NCBI GenBank assembly: GCA_044508835.1
Contig: JBIQHD010000010.1
Coordinates: forward strand, 56,510-120,509
DNA: 64,000 bases
Origin: JAKFDI01 sp044508835
GTDB lineage: Bacteria > Pseudomonadota > Gammaproteobacteria > Burkholderiales > Burkholderiaceae_C
Direction of reading: 5' to 3'
Each line of letters opens with the position of its first letter. Positions within the stretch are counted from its first letter, which is position 1. A program made the translations under genes and the position numbers. Below the pieces are notes generated by a model. It was not told where the DNA came from. It searched no databases and was given only the letters and a program-made list of their open reading frames with translations. This document shows positions 41,561 to 51,070 of the stretch, in pieces.

Positions 41561-43681
41561 ATGAAAGTGAAGTTCCGCCTGTCGATGGTGGCCGCCGCCG
41601 CGCTCGCCGCGCTCGGGCAGGCCCATGCGCAGACGCAAGCGCCGGCGCCCGCGCAGACCGACGCGCAGGCGCAGGAGTCCATGCTCGGCAAGATCGTCGT
41701 CACCGCCAAGCGCGAGAACCGCGTGTCCAAGGGCGCGACCAACCTGCCGATGGAGATCAAGGACACGCCGCAGTCCATCAGCACGATCGAGAAGGAGACG
41801 CTGCGCGACTTCGCCGCCACCGGCAGCAACGATGCGCTGCGCTTCGGCACCGGCATCAACGTCGACGAGTGGGAGACCAGCCGCACCACCTACACCGCGC
41901 GCGGCTTCGACGTCATGCTCACGCAGATCGACGGCCTGGGCATGACCAACGACTGGGGCATCGCCACCGGCCAGCAGGACAGCTACCTGTTCGAGCGCAT
42001 CGAGCTGATCCGCGGCGCCAACGGCCTGCTGACCGGCGTGGGCAATGCCTCGGGCACGATCAACTACGTGCGCAAGCGCCCGACCAACAAGGACGGCGGC
42101 GAAGCGGTGCTGTCCCTCGGCTCCCACTCGATGAAGCGCGCCGCGCTCGACTACAACAAGGTGCTCACCGCCGACGGCGCCTGGGCTGGCCGGCTGGTCG
42201 TCGCGCACGAGGACAAGGATTCGCACCTGCGCGCGCTGCACGACCAGCGCAGCACGCTCTACGGCGTGATCGATGGCCAGATCGGCGACAAGGGCGTGCT
42301 GACCTTCGGCTTCACCTACCAGGACGCGAGGCAGCGCTCGCCGATGTGGGGGCAGCTGATCCTGAACTACCCCGACGGCTCGCTGGCCACCTTCCCCAGC
42401 TCGTCCTCGACCTCGCAGGACTGGACGCGCTGGAACACCCGCTCGTACGACGCCTTCGTGGAGTACACGCACGCGCTCTCCGACGACTGGGACGCGAAGA
42501 TCACCTACAACCACCGCCGCGGCAAGGAGAACACGAAGCTGTTCTACGCCTACACGTCCACCGGCTCGCTGAACCCGGACAACACCGGCCTGCTCGGCTG
42601 GGCGTACCGCGGCGATGGCGATGCGGGCAGCGACATCCTCGACGGCAACCTCAGCGGCCGCTTCAGCGCCTTCGGCCGCGAGCACGAGGCCATCGTCGGC
42701 CTGAGCCACTCGAAGCAGAAGACCTATTCGCTCTCCTACGACGCCACCGGCTACTCCGCGATCCCGATGCCGGCGTTCCCGTACCCCGGCAACGTCGTCG
42801 CGGAACCCCCGTGGGGCGCGACCTCCGTCGGCGCCGACGGCCACCAGCAGATCACGCGGCTGTACGCCGCGACGCGGCTGTCGCTGACCGACCGCCTGAA
42901 GGGCATCGCCGGCATCAACGCCATCAACCTGAAGCGCGACGGCACCTCGATCTACGGCGGCGGCACCAACCTCGACAACGAGAAGACCGACAAGGTCAGC
43001 CCCTACGTCGGCATCACCTACGACATCACGCCGGACGTGATCGCCTATGCGTCGTACTCCGACATCTTCCAGGCCCAGGACCAGCGCGACGTCAACGGCG
43101 CCTTCCTCCAGCCGATGAAGGGCGTCAACGCCGAGGTCGGCGTCAAGGCCGAATGGCTGGAGCGCAAGCTGCTGACCACCTTCGCGGTCTTCGGCGCCGA
43201 ACAGCGGGGGCTGGCGACCATCGCGGGCTTCGATCCCGTCGCCCAGAGCAACTGGTACGAGCCGAAGGACGTGAAGTCGCGCGGCTTCGAGGTCGAGGCC
43301 ACCGGCCGCATCGGCGCGGCCACGAACCTGACCGTCGGCTACACGCAGCTCAAGCTCACCGGCCCGGACGGCAACGACATCTACGAATGGGTGCCGCGCC
43401 GCACGCTGAACGTGCGCGCCGACACGCGCGTGCCGATGCTGCCCCAGCTGCGGCTGGGCGTCGCGGCGCGCTGGCAGTCGGACGTGAACAAGACCGGCGG
43501 CGCGAAGCAGGACGCCTACGTGCTGGCCGACGGCTTCGCCGCCTACGAGCTGACCGACAAGGCCACCGTGCGGCTGAACGTGCGCAACATGTTCGACAAG
43601 AAGTACCTGCGCACGGTGCAGTACGGCGCGATCTACGGCGCGCCGCGCAGCCTTTCCGTCTCGCTCGAGTACAAGCTCTGA
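41561..43681 (+). CDS. TonB-dependent ferric-siderophore receptor
   Basis: A 706-residue outer-membrane transporter of the FhuE/FpvA/FecA group. The signal peptide ends at GQAHA (about residue 24). The plug domain (about 40-190) has GKIVVTAKRENRVSKG, DTPQSISTIEKETLRDF, TARGFDVMLTQIDGLG and ERIELIRGANGLLTGVGNASGTINYVRKRP. A 22-strand barrel follows to the C-terminus LSVSLEYKL, ending in Leu instead of the usual aromatic residue. There is no N-terminal signalling domain, so no FecR/FecI partner is expected. GGAG precedes the start, and the upstream Fur box implies induction by iron starvation. The siderophore is unknown, and no biosynthesis genes are near. Confidence 0.93.
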   Translation: MKVKFRLSMVAAAALAALGQAHAQTQAPAPAQTDAQAQESMLGKIVVTAKRENRVSKGATNLPMEIKDTPQSISTIEKETLRDFAATGSNDALRFGTGINVDEWETSRTTYTARGFDVMLTQIDGLGMTNDWGIATGQQDSYLFERIELIRGANGLLTGVGNASGTINYVRKRPTNKDGGEAVLSLGSHSMKRAALDYNKVLTADGAWAGRLVVAHEDKDSHLRALHDQRSTLYGVIDGQIGDKGVLTFGFTYQDARQRSPMWGQLILNYPDGSLATFPSSSSTSQDWTRWNTRSYDAFVEYTHALSDDWDAKITYNHRRGKENTKLFYAYTSTGSLNPDNTGLLGWAYRGDGDAGSDILDGNLSGRFSAFGREHEAIVGLSHSKQKTYSLSYDATGYSAIPMPAFPYPGNVVAEPPWGATSVGADGHQQITRLYAATRLSLTDRLKGIAGINAINLKRDGTSIYGGGTNLDNEKTDKVSPYVGITYDITPDVIAYASYSDIFQAQDQRDVNGAFLQPMKGVNAEVGVKAEWLERKLLTTFAVFGAEQRGLATIAGFDPVAQSNWYEPKDVKSRGFEVEATGRIGAATNLTVGYTQLKLTGPDGNDIYEWVPRRTLNVRADTRVPMLPQLRLGVAARWQSDVNKTGGAKQDAYVLADGFAAYELTDKATVRLNVRNMFDKKYLRTVQYGAIYGAPRSLSVSLEYKL

Positions 43682-43740
43682 CGCGCCGGAAGGGCGGCGG
43701 GCGAGGGGGCCGGGCCGCGGTGCGCGAAAGGGGCGCTCCC

Positions 43741-43746
43741 TAGAAT
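43741..43746 (+). promoter_or_regulatory. -10-like hexamer abutting the uvrD start
   Basis: TAGAAT followed by 6 nt and the ATG. No Shine-Dalgarno sequence is present. Confidence 0.5.
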
Positions 43747-43752
43747 GCCCCG

Positions 43753-46089
43753 ATGAGTCCGGAACCCGAGTTTTCCCCGTCCGTCGCACCGCAGCCGGCC
43801 AGCGGCCTGCTGGCCAACCTGAATCCGGAGCAGCTCGCCGCGGTGACGCTCGAGCCGCGCCCGGCGCTCATCCTGGCCGGGGCCGGCTCGGGCAAGACGC
43901 GGGTGCTGACGACGCGCATCGCCTGGCTCATCCAGACCGGCCAGCTCTCGCCCGGCGGCGTGATGGCCGTCACCTTCACCAACAAGGCCGCGAAGGAGAT
44001 GCTCACGCGGCTCGGCGCCATGCTGCCGGTGCCGGTGCGCGGCATGTGGATCGGCACCTTCCACGGCCTGTGCAACCGCTTCCTGCGCGCGCACTGGAAG
44101 CTCGCCGCGCTGCCGCAGGGCTTCCAGATCCTCGATTCGGCCGACCAGCTCTCGGCCGTCAAGCGCGTCGTCAAGGCGATGAAGCTCGACGAGGAGCGCT
44201 TCCCGCCCAAGCAGGTGGCCTGGTTCATCGCCGCGCGCAAGGAGGAAGGGCTGCGGCCGAAGGACGTGGAGCAGCGCGACGAGAACACGCGCGTGATGGT
44301 GCAGGTCTACGAGGCCTACGAGGCGCAGTGCCAGCGCGAGGGCGTGGTCGACTTCGCCGAGCTGCTGCTGCGCACCTACGAGCTCATGCGCGACAACGCG
44401 CCGCTGCGCGAGCACTACCAGCGGCGCTTCCGCCACATCCTCGTCGACGAGTTCCAGGACACCAACCGCCTGCAGTACGCCTGGCTGAAGATGTTCGCCG
44501 GGCCGCAGGCCGCGGTGTTCGCGGTGGGCGACGACGACCAGAGCATCTACGCCTTCCGCGGCGCGCAGGTCGGCAACATGGCCGACTTCCAGCGCGAGTT
44601 CCGCGTCGAGCGCGTCATCAAGCTGGAACGCAACTACCGCTCCTTCGGCAACATCCTCGACGCGGCCAACCAGCTCATCTCGCGCAACACGCGGCGCCTG
44701 GGCAAGAACCTCGTCACCGAGGCCGGGCCGGGCGAGCCGGTGCGCGTGTTCGAGGCGACGAGCGACTTCGCCGAGGCGCAGTGGTTCGTGGAGGAGGCGC
44801 GGCAGCTGCACCGCGACGGCACGGCGCGCAGCGACATCGCGCTGCTGTACCGCAGCAACGCACAGAGCCGCGTGCTGGAGAGCGCGCTCTTCAACGCCGG
44901 CATCCCGTACAAGGTGTACGGCGGCCTGCGCTTCTTCGAGCGCGCCGAGGTGAAGCATGCGCTGTCCTACCTGCGGCTGATCGAGAACCCGAACGACGAC
45001 ACCAGCTTCCTGCGCGTGGTGAACTTCCCCGCGCGCGGCATCGGCGCGCGCAGCATCGAGCTGCTGCAGGACGCCGCGCGCGCGAGCGGGCGCAGCCTGT
45101 GCCAGAGCGTGGGCGCGGTGGCAGGCAAGAGCGGCGCCAACCTGCAGGCCTTCGTCGCGAGGGTCGACCGCATGCGCGAGGCCACGCGCGGCCTCACGCT
45201 GCGCGAGATCATCGAGCACGTGCTCGACGCCTCGGGCCTCGTCGACTTCTACAAGACCGACCGCGAAGGCAAGGACCGGCTCGAGAACCTGGAAGAGCTG
45301 GTGAACGCCGCCGAGGCCTTTGTCACGCAGGAAGGCTTCGGCAAGGAGGCGGTGGCGCTGCCGGTGGACGAGCAGGCCGCGGCCGCGCCCGATGCCGAGA
45401 CCGGCGAGATCATGTCGCCGCTCGCCGCCTTCCTCACGCACGCCTCGCTGGAGGCGGGCGACAACCAGGCCCAGGCCGGGCAGGACGCGATCCAGCTCAT
45501 GACGGTGCATTCCGCCAAGGGCCTGGAGTTCGACGCGGTGTTCATCACCGGGCTGGAGGAAGGCCTGTTCCCGCACGAGAACAGCCTGTCCGACGCGGAC
45601 GGCCTGGAAGAGGAGCGGCGGCTGATGTATGTCGCCATCACGCGCGCGCGCAAGCGGCTGTATCTCAGCTTCAGCCAGACGCGCATGCTGCACGGCCAGA
45701 CGCGCTACCACATCAAGAGCCGCTTCTTCGAGGAGCTGCCCGAGGGCGCGCTGAAGTGGATCACGCCGCGCAACCAGGGCTTCGGCTCGGGCTTCGCGCG
45801 CGAGTACCAGTCGGCATGGTCGCGCGGCGCGGGGCTGAACTCCATCGTCGGCGCGGGCCGCGTGGAAGCGGCGCCGGCGGCGGTGCCGCCCTCGTTCGCC
45901 GCGGCGCAAGCCAGGGCCGCGGGCCACGGCCTGCGCACCGGCCAGAGCGTGTTCCACAACAAGTTCGGCGAGGGCGTGGTGCTCACGCTCGAAGGCGCCG
46001 GCAGCGATGCGCGCGCGCAGGTGAACTTCGGCCGCCACGGCACCAAGTGGCTGGCGCTGAGCGTGGCCAAGCTCACGCCGGTGGAGTGA
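43753..46089 (+). CDS. uvrD: UvrD/PcrA-type superfamily I DNA helicase
   Basis: A 778-residue 3'-5' helicase of nucleotide-excision and mismatch repair. Motif I is GAGSGKTRVLTTRI (about 44-57), Ia is VTFTNKAAKEM, II is LVDEFQDTNRLQ, III is VGDDDQSIYAFRGA, IV is LERNYRS, V is TVHSAKGLEFDAVF and VI is YVAITRARKRLYLSF. The C-terminal Tudor-like element (FGEGVVLTLEGAG...VNFGRHGTKWL) is the UvrD/PcrA RNA-polymerase-binding domain. The length is slightly above E. coli UvrD. No ribosome-binding site, but TAGAAT sits 6 nt before the ATG. Confidence 0.94.
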   Translation: MSPEPEFSPSVAPQPASGLLANLNPEQLAAVTLEPRPALILAGAGSGKTRVLTTRIAWLIQTGQLSPGGVMAVTFTNKAAKEMLTRLGAMLPVPVRGMWIGTFHGLCNRFLRAHWKLAALPQGFQILDSADQLSAVKRVVKAMKLDEERFPPKQVAWFIAARKEEGLRPKDVEQRDENTRVMVQVYEAYEAQCQREGVVDFAELLLRTYELMRDNAPLREHYQRRFRHILVDEFQDTNRLQYAWLKMFAGPQAAVFAVGDDDQSIYAFRGAQVGNMADFQREFRVERVIKLERNYRSFGNILDAANQLISRNTRRLGKNLVTEAGPGEPVRVFEATSDFAEAQWFVEEARQLHRDGTARSDIALLYRSNAQSRVLESALFNAGIPYKVYGGLRFFERAEVKHALSYLRLIENPNDDTSFLRVVNFPARGIGARSIELLQDAARASGRSLCQSVGAVAGKSGANLQAFVARVDRMREATRGLTLREIIEHVLDASGLVDFYKTDREGKDRLENLEELVNAAEAFVTQEGFGKEAVALPVDEQAAAAPDAETGEIMSPLAAFLTHASLEAGDNQAQAGQDAIQLMTVHSAKGLEFDAVFITGLEEGLFPHENSLSDADGLEEERRLMYVAITRARKRLYLSFSQTRMLHGQTRYHIKSRFFEELPEGALKWITPRNQGFGSGFAREYQSAWSRGAGLNSIVGAGRVEAAPAAVPPSFAAAQARAAGHGLRTGQSVFHNKFGEGVVLTLEGAGSDARAQVNFGRHGTKWLALSVAKLTPVE

Positions 46090-46117
46090 GAGGCTGAGAC
46101 GCGGGGCCGTCGCCGGC

Positions 46118-46173
46118 CCGTCATCGTTCTTTCGCGGTCGCGACACGGGACTGACACGGCCCGTTCCTAGGAT
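46118..46173 (+). promoter_or_regulatory. possible Pho-regulated promoter of the PhoX-like gene
   Basis: GCGACACGGGACTGACAC (46140-46157) has two GACAC units 11 bp apart, the spacing of a Pho box, ending 10 bp before a TAGGAT -10 (46168-46173). A second imperfect match, CCGTCATCGTTCTTTCGC, lies at 46118-46135. Individually weak; plausible because phoX genes belong to the Pho regulon. Confidence 0.35.
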
Positions 46174-46213
46174 GCGTCGAGGCAATCAATCCGACTCATT
46201 CGAAGGGAACCTG

Positions 46214-48040
46214 ATGTCGTACATGACCGACAAGCTCCGTGCCGACGACGCCGCCGCGCGCGGCGAGACCGAAATCACGCACGTGCCGGGGCAGATGCTG
46301 GAAGACGTTCTGGGCAGGACGCCGATGAAGCGCCGCGCGCTGCTGCGCGGCAGCTTCGGCGCCACGCTCGCCGCCGTGTTCGGCGCCGGCGCGCTGTCCG
46401 CCTGCGGCGGCGGTGGCGACGATCCCGCCGCCCCGCCGGCCGAGAGCTACGACGTGGATTTCGGCCGCATCGACGCGGCGGTCGGCCCCGCGGTGCACGT
46501 GCCCGAGGGCTATGCCGCCGAGGTGCTCTACAGCGCCGGCGACGCGCTCGTGGGCAGCGTGGCCTATGCGGGCGCGGCGCTGTCGCTGGCCGACCTGGAG
46601 AAGGTCGGCGGCGGCCAGCACGACGGCATGCAGTTCTTCGCCATCCCCGGCCAGGACCCGAACAAGCGCGGCGTGCTCGCCATCAACCACGAGAACACCG
46701 ACGACTTCATGCTCGACCTCGCCGGGCGCAGCGAGGCCGACAAGGCCACCGCCCGCCTGTCGAACGTCGGCGTCGCGGTGGTGGAGGTGGCGCTGAACGA
46801 GACGACCGGCGCCTGGGAAGTCGTCCCCGGCTCCAGGTACGCCAGGCGCTACACCGGCAACACCGAGTACGCGGTGAGCGGCCCGGCGAAGGGGCAGGTC
46901 GGCGAAGCGGACGGCATCGTCGTCGGCACGCTGAACAACTGCTCGAGCGGCGACACGCCCTGGGGCACCTACCTCACCTGCGAAGAGACCACCAGCAACT
47001 ACTTCGACACCGCCCGCGACCCGCGCGGCTACGGCTGGGTGGTCGAGATCGACCCGCTCGGCGAACTCGCGGCGCTGGCGCGCCCGGTCAAGCGCACGGC
47101 GATGGGCCGCTTCTCGCACGAGAACACGGCCTACAAGCTCGACGGCAACAACCGCCTCGCCTTCTACATGGGCGACGACACCACGCCGGGCGCCATCTAC
47201 AAGTTCGTGCCGAACGGCGCGTACAACGCGAACGACCGCGCCGCCAACCTGGCGCTGCTGGACGAGGGCACGCTGTACGCGGCCCGGTTCGATGCCGACG
47301 GCCAGGGCCGCTGGCTCGAGCTGAGCCTGGGCAAGAACGGCCTGCAGGCGGGCGCCACCGACCCGGGGCGCAGCGACCGCACGACCGACACGCCCAAGAG
47401 CATCGACTTCCTGTCGCAGGCCGACGTGGTGATCAACTGCCAGGCCGCCGCCCGCGTGGCCGGCGCCACGCAGATGGACCGGCCCGAATGGATCACCGTG
47501 GGTCCCGACGGCAAGATCTACTGCACGCTGACGAACAACGGCAGCCGCAGCGTGACGAACGAAGCCAACCCGCGGGCGAGCAACCCGCACGGCCACATCA
47601 TCGAGTGGACGGAGAAGGGCAACGACGTCACGGCCACCGAGTTCACCTGGGATCTCTTCCTGCTCGCGGGCTCGCGCAAGCTCGGGGCCGAGAACCAGAG
47701 GGGCGACATCGTCGGCGACGAGTTCTCCAGCCCCGACGGCATCCGCGTGGACCCGCAGGGTCGCCTGTGGGTGCAGACCGACGCCGGCACCGGATCGAGC
47801 ACGACCAACGTCTTCGGCAACAACGCGATGTACTTCGTGGACCAGGCGACGAAGCGCTCCAGCCGCTTCCTCGTCGGCCCGGACGGCTGCGAGATCACGG
47901 GCCTGGCCTACACGCCGGACCTGAAGACCTTCTTCGTCAACATCCAGCACCCCGGCGACGACTGGCCGAGCGCCGGCCAGCCCGGCCGCTCGTCGACCCT
48001 CGTCGTGCGCCGCAAGGACGGCAAGGTCGTCGGCGCTTGA
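46214..48040 (+). CDS. PhoX-family (DUF839) alkaline phosphatase
   Basis: A 608-residue secreted phosphatase-like protein of the PhoX/DUF839 family, calcium/iron enzymes that release phosphate from organic esters. About 37 residues precede a twin-arginine-like signal (MKRRALLRGSFGATLAAVFGAG) that ends in a lipobox-like LSAC, so it may be a Tat-exported lipoprotein. Family landmarks include GVLAINHENTDD, WGTYLTCEETTSNYF, GRFSHENTAYKLD, PEWITVGPDGKIYCTLTNN and FSSPDGIRVDPQGRLWVQTD. The start MSYMTDKLRAD follows GAAGGGAAC at good spacing. Activity as a phosphatase is inferred from the family. Confidence 0.88.
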   Translation: MSYMTDKLRADDAAARGETEITHVPGQMLEDVLGRTPMKRRALLRGSFGATLAAVFGAGALSACGGGGDDPAAPPAESYDVDFGRIDAAVGPAVHVPEGYAAEVLYSAGDALVGSVAYAGAALSLADLEKVGGGQHDGMQFFAIPGQDPNKRGVLAINHENTDDFMLDLAGRSEADKATARLSNVGVAVVEVALNETTGAWEVVPGSRYARRYTGNTEYAVSGPAKGQVGEADGIVVGTLNNCSSGDTPWGTYLTCEETTSNYFDTARDPRGYGWVVEIDPLGELAALARPVKRTAMGRFSHENTAYKLDGNNRLAFYMGDDTTPGAIYKFVPNGAYNANDRAANLALLDEGTLYAARFDADGQGRWLELSLGKNGLQAGATDPGRSDRTTDTPKSIDFLSQADVVINCQAAARVAGATQMDRPEWITVGPDGKIYCTLTNNGSRSVTNEANPRASNPHGHIIEWTEKGNDVTATEFTWDLFLLAGSRKLGAENQRGDIVGDEFSSPDGIRVDPQGRLWVQTDAGTGSSTTNVFGNNAMYFVDQATKRSSRFLVGPDGCEITGLAYTPDLKTFFVNIQHPGDDWPSAGQPGRSSTLVVRRKDGKVVGA

Positions 48041-48085
48041 CGACTCACCCTCGGAGCGGCTGACGCCGTTCCTTATTGAGGGCGC

Positions 48086-48122
48086 AACATCCGTGGACCG
48101 GCGAAGCCGGGTCCGCGGTGTT
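48086..48122. terminator. strong bidirectional hairpin between phoX-like and livK-like genes
   Basis: AACA-t-CCGTGGACC-GGC-GAA-GCC-g-GGTCCGCGG-TGTT folds into about 16 base pairs with a GAA loop. It sits between convergent stop codons at 48040 and 48155. No T tract is present. Confidence 0.6.
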
Positions 48123-48154
48123 CGCCTGGAACGGCGCGAGGCGTTGCGCGCGGC

Positions 48155-49318
48155 TCAGCGCAGCAGCCGCCCGTCTCGCCCGATCACCGTCACGTCGACG
48201 AAGCCGGAGCCGACATGGTCGTCGCGGCTGAAGGTGGTGCGAAAGCCGCCGACGTCGAAATCGCGCAGCGTCTCCAGCGCGGCCAGCACGCGCTCGCGCG
48301 TCGGTTCGGCGCCGGTGCGGCGGATCGCCTCGACCAGCACCTTGGCGGCGATGAAGCCCTCGATGCTCGCGTAGGAGACGGTCGCCTGCGGCTGATGCTG
48401 CTTCATCGCGGCAAGGAACTCGCGCGCGATGGGCGACGATGGCGTGTACGGATACGGCATCACCTGCGCGATGCCGACGCCGCGCGCCATGTCCTCGCCG
48501 GCGTTCTTCAGCAGCTCCTTGAAGTTCACGACCGAGATGCTGAACAGGCGCGCGCTGCTGCCCGCGGCGCGCAGCTTCCTGATGAAGGCGGCGCTCGCAC
48601 GGTTGACCGAGACCATGATCACCGCATCGGGCTTGCCGGCGACGATGCGCGCCACCGCATCGTCCACCGCTTCGGGCTCGGTGCGTTCGTAGTGGCCGAC
48701 CGCCGCGGGCTCGAGGCCGAGCTTGCGCATGGCCGAGGCCGCGCCGTCCAGGCCGTTCTTGCCGAAGCCGTCGTTCTGGTGGAACACCGCGAAGCGGCGC
48801 AGGCCGATGGTGTGCAGGTGCTCCACCATGCTCGCCGTCTCGTCGCCGTAGCTGGCGCGGATGTGGAACAGCTGCGGATCGAACGGGTCGCGCAGCTCCT
48901 GCGCGCCGGTGTAGGGCGCCAGCAGCGCGATCTTCGCGTCCGACAGCACCTTGTTCTTCTGCAGCGCCGCGATGTTGGCCGTGCCGACGAAGCCGAACAG
49001 CGCGATCGGGTTCTCCTTCGCGAGGATTTCCTTCGTGTGTTCCACCGTGGCCGCCGGCTTGTAGCTGTCGTCGCGCAGCACCACGCGGATCCTGCGTCCG
49101 TTGATGCCGCCCTTGGCGTTGACCTGCGCGAAGCAGGCGGCCGCGCCCGCCACGTACTCGTTGCCGGTGCCGGCAATCACGCCGGTGATCGGCGCCACCT
49201 GGCCGATCACCAGGTCGGGGGCGGCGGCCCGGGCCGGTGCGGCGGCGGCCAGCCACAGCGAAAGCAGGCCGGCCCATCCCGCGAGCAGGGCGCGGCGCGT
49301 CTTCAACGTCGTATGCAC
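48155..49318 (-). CDS. branched-chain amino-acid type ABC substrate-binding protein (LivK-like)
   Basis: A 387-residue periplasmic type I binding protein of the HAAT family. A signal peptide (LKTRRALLAGWAGLLSLWLAAAAPARA) is followed by VIGQVAPITGVIAGTGNEYVAGAAACFAQVNAKGGINGRRI and VFHQNDGFGKNGLDG, both standard HAAT landmarks. The ligand is not predictable; relatives bind amino acids, aromatic acids or amides. The start is GTG at 49318, with GGGGAGA upstream and the signal peptide beginning directly after. No permease or ATPase is adjacent. The livHMGF operon at 22 kb lacks a binding protein, so the two could cooperate, but that is inference. Confidence 0.9.
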   Translation of the reverse strand: MHTTLKTRRALLAGWAGLLSLWLAAAAPARAAAPDLVIGQVAPITGVIAGTGNEYVAGAAACFAQVNAKGGINGRRIRVVLRDDSYKPAATVEHTKEILAKENPIALFGFVGTANIAALQKNKVLSDAKIALLAPYTGAQELRDPFDPQLFHIRASYGDETASMVEHLHTIGLRRFAVFHQNDGFGKNGLDGAASAMRKLGLEPAAVGHYERTEPEAVDDAVARIVAGKPDAVIMVSVNRASAAFIRKLRAAGSSARLFSISVVNFKELLKNAGEDMARGVGIAQVMPYPYTPSSPIAREFLAAMKQHQPQATVSYASIEGFIAAKVLVEAIRRTGAEPTRERVLAALETLRDFDVGGFRTTFSRDDHVGSGFVDVTVIGRDGRLLR

Positions 49319-49496
49319 GTTTTGTCTCCCCAGGGTTGCAGCCCCCTCGGCTGCCGGCCGGCAGTCTAGGCGTGGGGTTGCCGCGTGGGGCGAGGCGCGG
49401 CGGCATTGCGCACGCGTGCGACGTGCAAAGCTGCACGGTCGCCCGCCAGTGTTTCGCCGGCGCAGCAAGTAGATACAAACGACGAGCGGGGCGTGT

Positions 49497-50258
49497 TCAG
49501 CCGCGGCCGACGTACGGCATGTTCGTGGCCATGATGGTCATGAACTGCACGTTGGCCGCGAGCGGCAGGTTCGCCATCTGCACCACCGCGTCGGCCACGT
49601 GGCGCACGTCCATGCGCGGCTCCACGGCCATCTGGCCGTTGGCCTGCAGGATGCCGGCGGCCATGCGCTCGGTCATCTCGGTGGCGGCGTTGCCGATGTC
49701 GATCTGGCCGCAGGCGATGTCGTGGGCGCGGCCGTCGAGCGAGGTGGCCTTGGTCAGGCCCGTGATGGCGTGCTTGGTGGCGGTGTAGGGCGCGCTGAAG
49801 GGGCGCGGCGCATGCGCCGAGATCGAGCCGTTGTTGATGATGCGCCCGCCGCGCGGCGCCTGCGCCTTCATCAGGCGGAAGGCCTGCTGCGTGCACAGGA
49901 AGGCGCCGGTCAGGTTGACGTCGACCACCGCCTGCCACTGCGCCAGGCTCAGCGCCTCCAGCGGCACCGGCGGCGTGCCCGACCCGGCGTTGTTGAACAG
50001 CAGGTCGAGGCGGCCGTGCGTGCGCGCCACGGCGTCGAACAGCGCCTTCACCGCCTGCGCGTCGGCCACGTCGGTCGGCACGGCCAGCGCGCGCGGCGCG
50101 GCGTCGCCGGCCGCGTCCACGCTGCGCTGCAGCGCCTCGGCGCGCCGGCCGGCGAGCACCACGTGCCAGCCGTCGGCCAGCAGGGCGAGCGCGGCGGCGC
50201 GGCCGATGCCGCTGCCGGCGCCGGTGACGACGGCGATGCGGGGCGTGGAAGTGCTCAT
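49497..50258 (-). CDS. short-chain dehydrogenase/reductase
   Basis: A 253-residue classical SDR oxidoreductase. It has cofactor motif TGAGSGIG, NNAG structural motif, catalytic Ser in NNGSISAHAP and YTATK for the Tyr/Lys pair. The Arg-containing AGRRAEAL after strand 2 suggests NADP(H). The substrate is unknown. Its start overlaps the stop of the BPSS1780-type gene by 4 bases (ATGA), so it is the last gene of the DUF2782-thrB-BPSS1780-SDR operon. Confidence 0.9.
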   Translation of the reverse strand: MSTSTPRIAVVTGAGSGIGRAAALALLADGWHVVLAGRRAEALQRSVDAAGDAAPRALAVPTDVADAQAVKALFDAVARTHGRLDLLFNNAGSGTPPVPLEALSLAQWQAVVDVNLTGAFLCTQQAFRLMKAQAPRGGRIINNGSISAHAPRPFSAPYTATKHAITGLTKATSLDGRAHDIACGQIDIGNAATEMTERMAAGILQANGQMAVEPRMDVRHVADAVVQMANLPLAANVQFMTIMATNMPYVGRG

Positions 50259-51070
50259 GTCGACCGGAGCTCCAGGATGTCGGGGCCGCCGTCCGTGCCT
50301 TCGATGAAGCAGTCGGCGTAGGTGAAGTACAGCGAGGCGTAGAACGCGATGGCGAACAGGATGCCGGCGGGGATGGCGACCGCGGCCGCGAAGGCCGGCA
50401 TCCCGAAGATCGAGAAGAGCACGCCGGTCGCGAGGTTGAACGCCACGATCACGCCGAACCAGGTGAGGGCGTAGACGGTGAACGCGGCCCGGTTGCGCCA
50501 GCAGGCCACGGTGCTGAAGAACAGCGCCCGCGTCCATGCCTGCCGCCCCCAGTGGACCAGGGCGGGCGCATGCCAGAACGGCACCGCGATCACCGCCGTG
50601 AGCGTGGCGAACAGGAACAGGGCCCAGCGCAGCGCCGGGTCGCTGAGTGCCGGGCGCACGCTCTCCGGCGTCACGTCGGGCGCGCTGAAGGCCTCGGCCA
50701 CGGCGTCGAAGGCCTCGCGGCCGATGCGGTCGGTCACCCAGAACACCAGCAGCAGCGCCGCGGCGTAGACCAGGCCGAGCGCGATCTGCCCGCTGCGCCC
50801 GGGCGGGCGCAGCGGCGCGGCGAGCGCCCCCGGCGCGAGGCGGCGGTTCTCCACCGCGTGCCGGGTGACGATCATGAACGCGAGCGAGGCCAGCGGGATG
50901 GTGGCGCTCAGCAGCTCGGCGAAGCCGCGCAGCAGCAGCCCGAAGAACTGCAGGCCGAAGAAGTAGGCGAGGAACAGCAGGCTGTACGCCATCGGCCGCT
51001 TGAAGAACGCCCGAAAGCCGCTGCGTACCCACGCCGCGCCCTGGAGCGCGGGAACGACGTTCAGCTTCAT
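50255..51070 (-). CDS. BPSS1780-family integral membrane protein
   Basis: A 271-residue inner-membrane protein with about six predicted helices (for example FKRPMAYSLLFLAYFFGLQFFGL near 25-47 and FAAAVAIPAGILFAIAFYASLYF near 230-252). It resembles the BPSS1780 group of Burkholderiales proteins, whose function is unknown. It overlaps thrB upstream and the SDR gene downstream by 4 bases each, so it is strictly co-translated with them. No catalytic motif is visible. Confidence 0.78.
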   Translation of the reverse strand: MKLNVVPALQGAAWVRSGFRAFFKRPMAYSLLFLAYFFGLQFFGLLLRGFAELLSATIPLASLAFMIVTRHAVENRRLAPGALAAPLRPPGRSGQIALGLVYAAALLLVFWVTDRIGREAFDAVAEAFSAPDVTPESVRPALSDPALRWALFLFATLTAVIAVPFWHAPALVHWGRQAWTRALFFSTVACWRNRAAFTVYALTWFGVIVAFNLATGVLFSIFGMPAFAAAVAIPAGILFAIAFYASLYFTYADCFIEGTDGGPDILELRST

